Assembly (NCBI RefSeq): GCF_043951915.1
Contig: NZ_JBINJD010000076.1
Location: forward strand, 1 to 23,377
Length of the DNA: 23,377 bases
From: Alienimonas sp043951915
GTDB taxonomy: Bacteria > Planctomycetota > Planctomycetia > Planctomycetales > Planctomycetaceae
Reading direction: 5' to 3'
Part shown: piece after piece, positions 21,190 to 23,377 of the stretch
How the letters are laid out: every line of letters starts with the position of its first letter
Position numbering within the stretch: the stretch's first letter is position 1
Position numbers and translations under genes: made by a program
The notes under the pieces: generated by a model
Databases searched by the model: none
Told to the model about the DNA's origin: nothing
What the model saw: only the letters and a program-made list of their open reading frames with translations

Positions 21190-23377
21190 TCAGTGGAGAC
21201 CGGAGCGCCGGCCGGGTTCTTCCGCAGGCTCGTCGGCGGCGGCCGTTCGCTCCGTTTCCGGGTCCTCGATTGCCTCCCCGTCCTCGTCGTCACCGTCCCC
21301 CTTCCCGTACCCCGCGGCCTCGGCGGCGAGGGCCTCGGCGGTGGAGAGACGGCGGTCGTGCGTCTGTTGCAGGCCGGCCCGGTAGCCCCGCAGCGGCCGG
21401 ACCAGCGACCGGCTGAGCCACGCCTGCCGGGTTTCGCAATCGGCGTCCGACACGCCGGCTTCCGCGGCGGCGCCCGCCAGCAGGGCGAAGCCGTGGTCGA
21501 TCGCGTCGAGGGTCTCCGCCACGTCGTGCAGGGCGACGCCGGTTTTCGTCGGCCACCCCTCCCGGGCCTGATCCTGCCCCCGCAGTTCCCAGCGTTGCTT
21601 GAGCACCTGGAGCAGACCGTTGGCGGTGTCGTAGCGCTCCCCGGCGTCGGGGATGATCTCCGGGTGTTCCGCGAGCACCTCCAGCGCGTCGCAGACGTTC
21701 CGCACCCCGCGGTCGCCGGCGGGGGCGCGGTGCACGCCGGTCAGCAGGCTCCGCAGCAGGGCCGCCGGCCGGTCGTCGCGGCGAGCGTACAGCCGGGCCA
21801 GTTCCGTCGGCAGGGCCGGGGTGACCAGCGGGTCGTAAGGCTCGGCGAAGGATTCGAGCGCGGCGAGGTTCGCATCGGACAGATCCGTCGCCGCGGCGAG
21901 GGCCTCCACGAAGGCGATGCGGCGTTCGTCCTCCGGGTGACGGACGGTCTGCGGCCCGGCGGAAGTCTGCCGGATCACGCTGCGGACGTTCTTCGTGAGC
22001 CGCTTCTTCAACTCCTTCCGGTAGACCCACGGCCGGTCCGGGTATTCAAGGTGCAGCTGACGGCGGGCGATCACCTCTTGGAGGCGATGATCGACCCGGG
22101 GCCGCTCCAGCGCCGGCACCGCGGATTCCAGCAGCCGGCCGGAGACCGGCTCCAGCGTCGCGGCGACCTCGGCCGGTTTGCTCGTCCACGCCTGCATCGC
22201 CCGCGGCAGGGCGAAGGCCAGCCGGCCGTCGGCGGCGGTGACTGCGGCGGCGTCGCCGGCCAGTTCGGCGATGCGGTCCGGGCCGACGGCGGCGAGGTTC
22301 AGCGGCACGCTCCAGTCCCAGCCGCACTCGGCCATCAGCCGGCGGACGTGCGGCCGGTCCGCCCGGATGCCCAGGCGGGTGTCGATCAGCCCGTTCGGGG
22401 CGTTGGTCCCCAGCAGGGCGAATTCCCCGCGGCCGACCTCGACGCAGCGGACTTCCGAGAACGCCGTCCGCCAAGTGGCCGCGGCGGCGGCGAGGGCCGC
22501 CGGGCCGCAGTCCGTGGTGCGGACCCGCCGGCAGGCGACGCCCTCCGGCGTCAGCAGGTCGGCGACCCGCCGGGCGAACGCGGCGGACTCCTCCGCGGCG
22601 GCGTCCACCGCGCCGGGGTGCGGCGGGTCGGAGATGACGACGTTGAACCGTTTCCCCTCACGCAACTCCGCCCCGCGGACGGCGAGAACCGGGTCGAGCG
22701 GCAGCAGGGCGACGCGTTCGTCGGCGAACGGATCGACCGTCCGCCCCCGGACGAGCTGCTCCCGCAGCGCGGCGACCGCCGCCGGGCGGGCGTCGCAGGC
22801 GACGATCTCCCGCACGGGAAACCGGGTGACGGCTTCGGTCGTCGTCGGCCCGGACGTGCCGAGCAACAGCACGCGGTCGGACGCCGACGCCCAGAGCAGC
22901 GGCAACACCGCCCGCATCACCGCGGCGCTGTCCCGCGGGGCGAGCGTCGGCTGAAGGGCCGCGGCGGCCTCCGGCAGCCCGGCGTGCCGGACCGTCAGCA
23001 CCGTGCCCTGTTCGCGGAACAGCGTGGCTACGTCGCGGGTCGTTTCGACCCGGGCCAATTCGCGGGCGTCGTCCAGGTGAGCCAGCGTCGGGCCGGTCAC
23101 GCCGCCCTGCCGGGCGATCGTCGGGAGCACGCCGAACAGCGTCTTCGTCGCGGCGGTCGGGGGCTCGTGCCAATTCGTCACGCAGACGGCCGCCGTCAGG
23201 GCGGCCAGACCGACCGCCAGACGAGGCCGCACGGCCCAGGAGCCGCACCGCACCGCCGCGGCCAGCGTCGCCGCGGTGAGCAGTTCGAGGGCCCCGACGA
23301 GTACGCCGCCGTCCGGCAACGCCGCGATCGCCCCGCCGCCGATCAGCAGTCCCGCCCCGCCGGCGAGCACGCCGGCG
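21190..23377 (-). CDS. Membrane-fused spermidine-synthase-like protein (5' end outside window)
   Basis: At least 729 codons are visible and the frame stays open at the window edge. The visible N-terminal part has about three hydrophobic helices (to about residue 65), then a Rossmann methyltransferase-like domain: VLLLGTSGPTTTEAVTRFPVREIVACD for the glycine loop and acidic end (shortened) and FNVVISDPPHPGAVD for the DPP strand, the arrangement of spermidine synthase (SpeE) family proteins. The glycine loop is GTSGPT, not the classic GGGDG, so polyamine synthesis is unproven. After this a long (about 350 residues) helical C-terminal region with few motifs and an acidic tail follows. Membrane-fused SpeE homologues are common in planctomycetes and often lack the polyamine function. 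Confidence 0.75.
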   Translation of the reverse strand, partial: AGVLAGGAGLLIGGGAIAALPDGGVLVGALELLTAATLAAAVRCGSWAVRPRLAVGLAALTAAVCVTNWHEPPTAATKTLFGVLPTIARQGGVTGPTLAHLDDARELARVETTRDVATLFREQGTVLTVRHAGLPEAAAALQPTLAPRDSAAVMRAVLPLLWASASDRVLLLGTSGPTTTEAVTRFPVREIVACDARPAAVAALREQLVRGRTVDPFADERVALLPLDPVLAVRGAELREGKRFNVVISDPPHPGAVDAAAEESAAFARRVADLLTPEGVACRRVRTTDCGPAALAAAAATWRTAFSEVRCVEVGRGEFALLGTNAPNGLIDTRLGIRADRPHVRRLMAECGWDWSVPLNLAAVGPDRIAELAGDAAAVTAADGRLAFALPRAMQAWTSKPAEVAATLEPVSGRLLESAVPALERPRVDHRLQEVIARRQLHLEYPDRPWVYRKELKKRLTKNVRSVIRQTSAGPQTVRHPEDERRIAFVEALAAATDLSDANLAALESFAEPYDPLVTPALPTELARLYARRDDRPAALLRSLLTGVHRAPAGDRGVRNVCDALEVLAEHPEIIPDAGERYDTANGLLQVLKQRWELRGQDQAREGWPTKTGVALHDVAETLDAIDHGFALLAGAAAEAGVSDADCETRQAWLSRSLVRPLRGYRAGLQQTHDRRLSTAEALAAEAAGYGKGDGDDEDGEAIEDPETERTAAADEPAEEPGRRSGLH

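Noticed and set aside
1..23377. CRISPR arrays, tRNA genes, insertion sequences
   Set aside because: I saw no regularly spaced repeats, cloverleaf pattern or transposase motifs on either strand by reading; a computed search was not possible.

Overview
This is a very GC-rich (by eye around 70% or more), gene-dense chromosomal window. It looks like a member of the Planctomycetota, probably a high-GC Planctomycetia lineage. That placement is inferred from several features together: a retained mre cluster, envelope proteins with an N-terminal zinc ribbon, one membrane helix and a C-terminal STN-like domain, a membrane-fused spermidine-synthase-like protein, an SNHCPYVKH-type redoxin, frequent GTG starts and few clear Shine-Dalgarno sites. 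I saw no tRNA, rRNA, insertion sequence, phage gene or CRISPR array.

Layout. Positions 1-3970 (minus strand) hold two coiled-coil membrane proteins, a 44-residue single-helix protein, and then a coupled mreB-mreC-mreD block cut by the left edge. Positions 4453-6891 (plus) hold a membrane-anchored STAS protein and a GspE/PilB-type ATPase. Positions 6996-10504 (minus) hold a UvrD/Rep-family helicase followed by a secreted HExxH protein. Next come a divergent DapA/NAL-family aldolase (plus, 10578-11531), mutS (minus, 11596-14190), serC (plus, 14359-15459), coaD and a redoxin (minus, 15507-16821) and an Hsp20 chaperone (plus, 16990-17499). Positions 17528-23377 (minus) hold a spermidine-synthase-like membrane protein cut by the right edge, ispD and two zinc-ribbon envelope proteins. 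Overlapping or closely spaced genes suggest translational coupling in mreBCD, in ispD with its neighbour, and in the gene before the 44-residue protein.

Most of the content is ordinary core metabolism and repair: CoA, serine and isoprenoid synthesis and mismatch repair. The most unusual points are: an MreB homologue whose nucleotide-binding motifs are eroded; an inverted pair of GTAG-headed REP-like hairpins that supplies the stop codons of two convergent genes; a GspE-type ATPase without its zinc tetracysteine motif beside a membrane STAS protein; a 44-residue membrane protein overlapping the gene before it; a tandem duplication of a start region that creates a six-residue upstream frame; and two adjacent genes sharing a zinc ribbon, helix and STN-like layout. 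I do not see one clearly new multi-gene system. The best candidate for an under-described module is the coiled-coil / mini-protein / divergent-MreB region at 1-3970.
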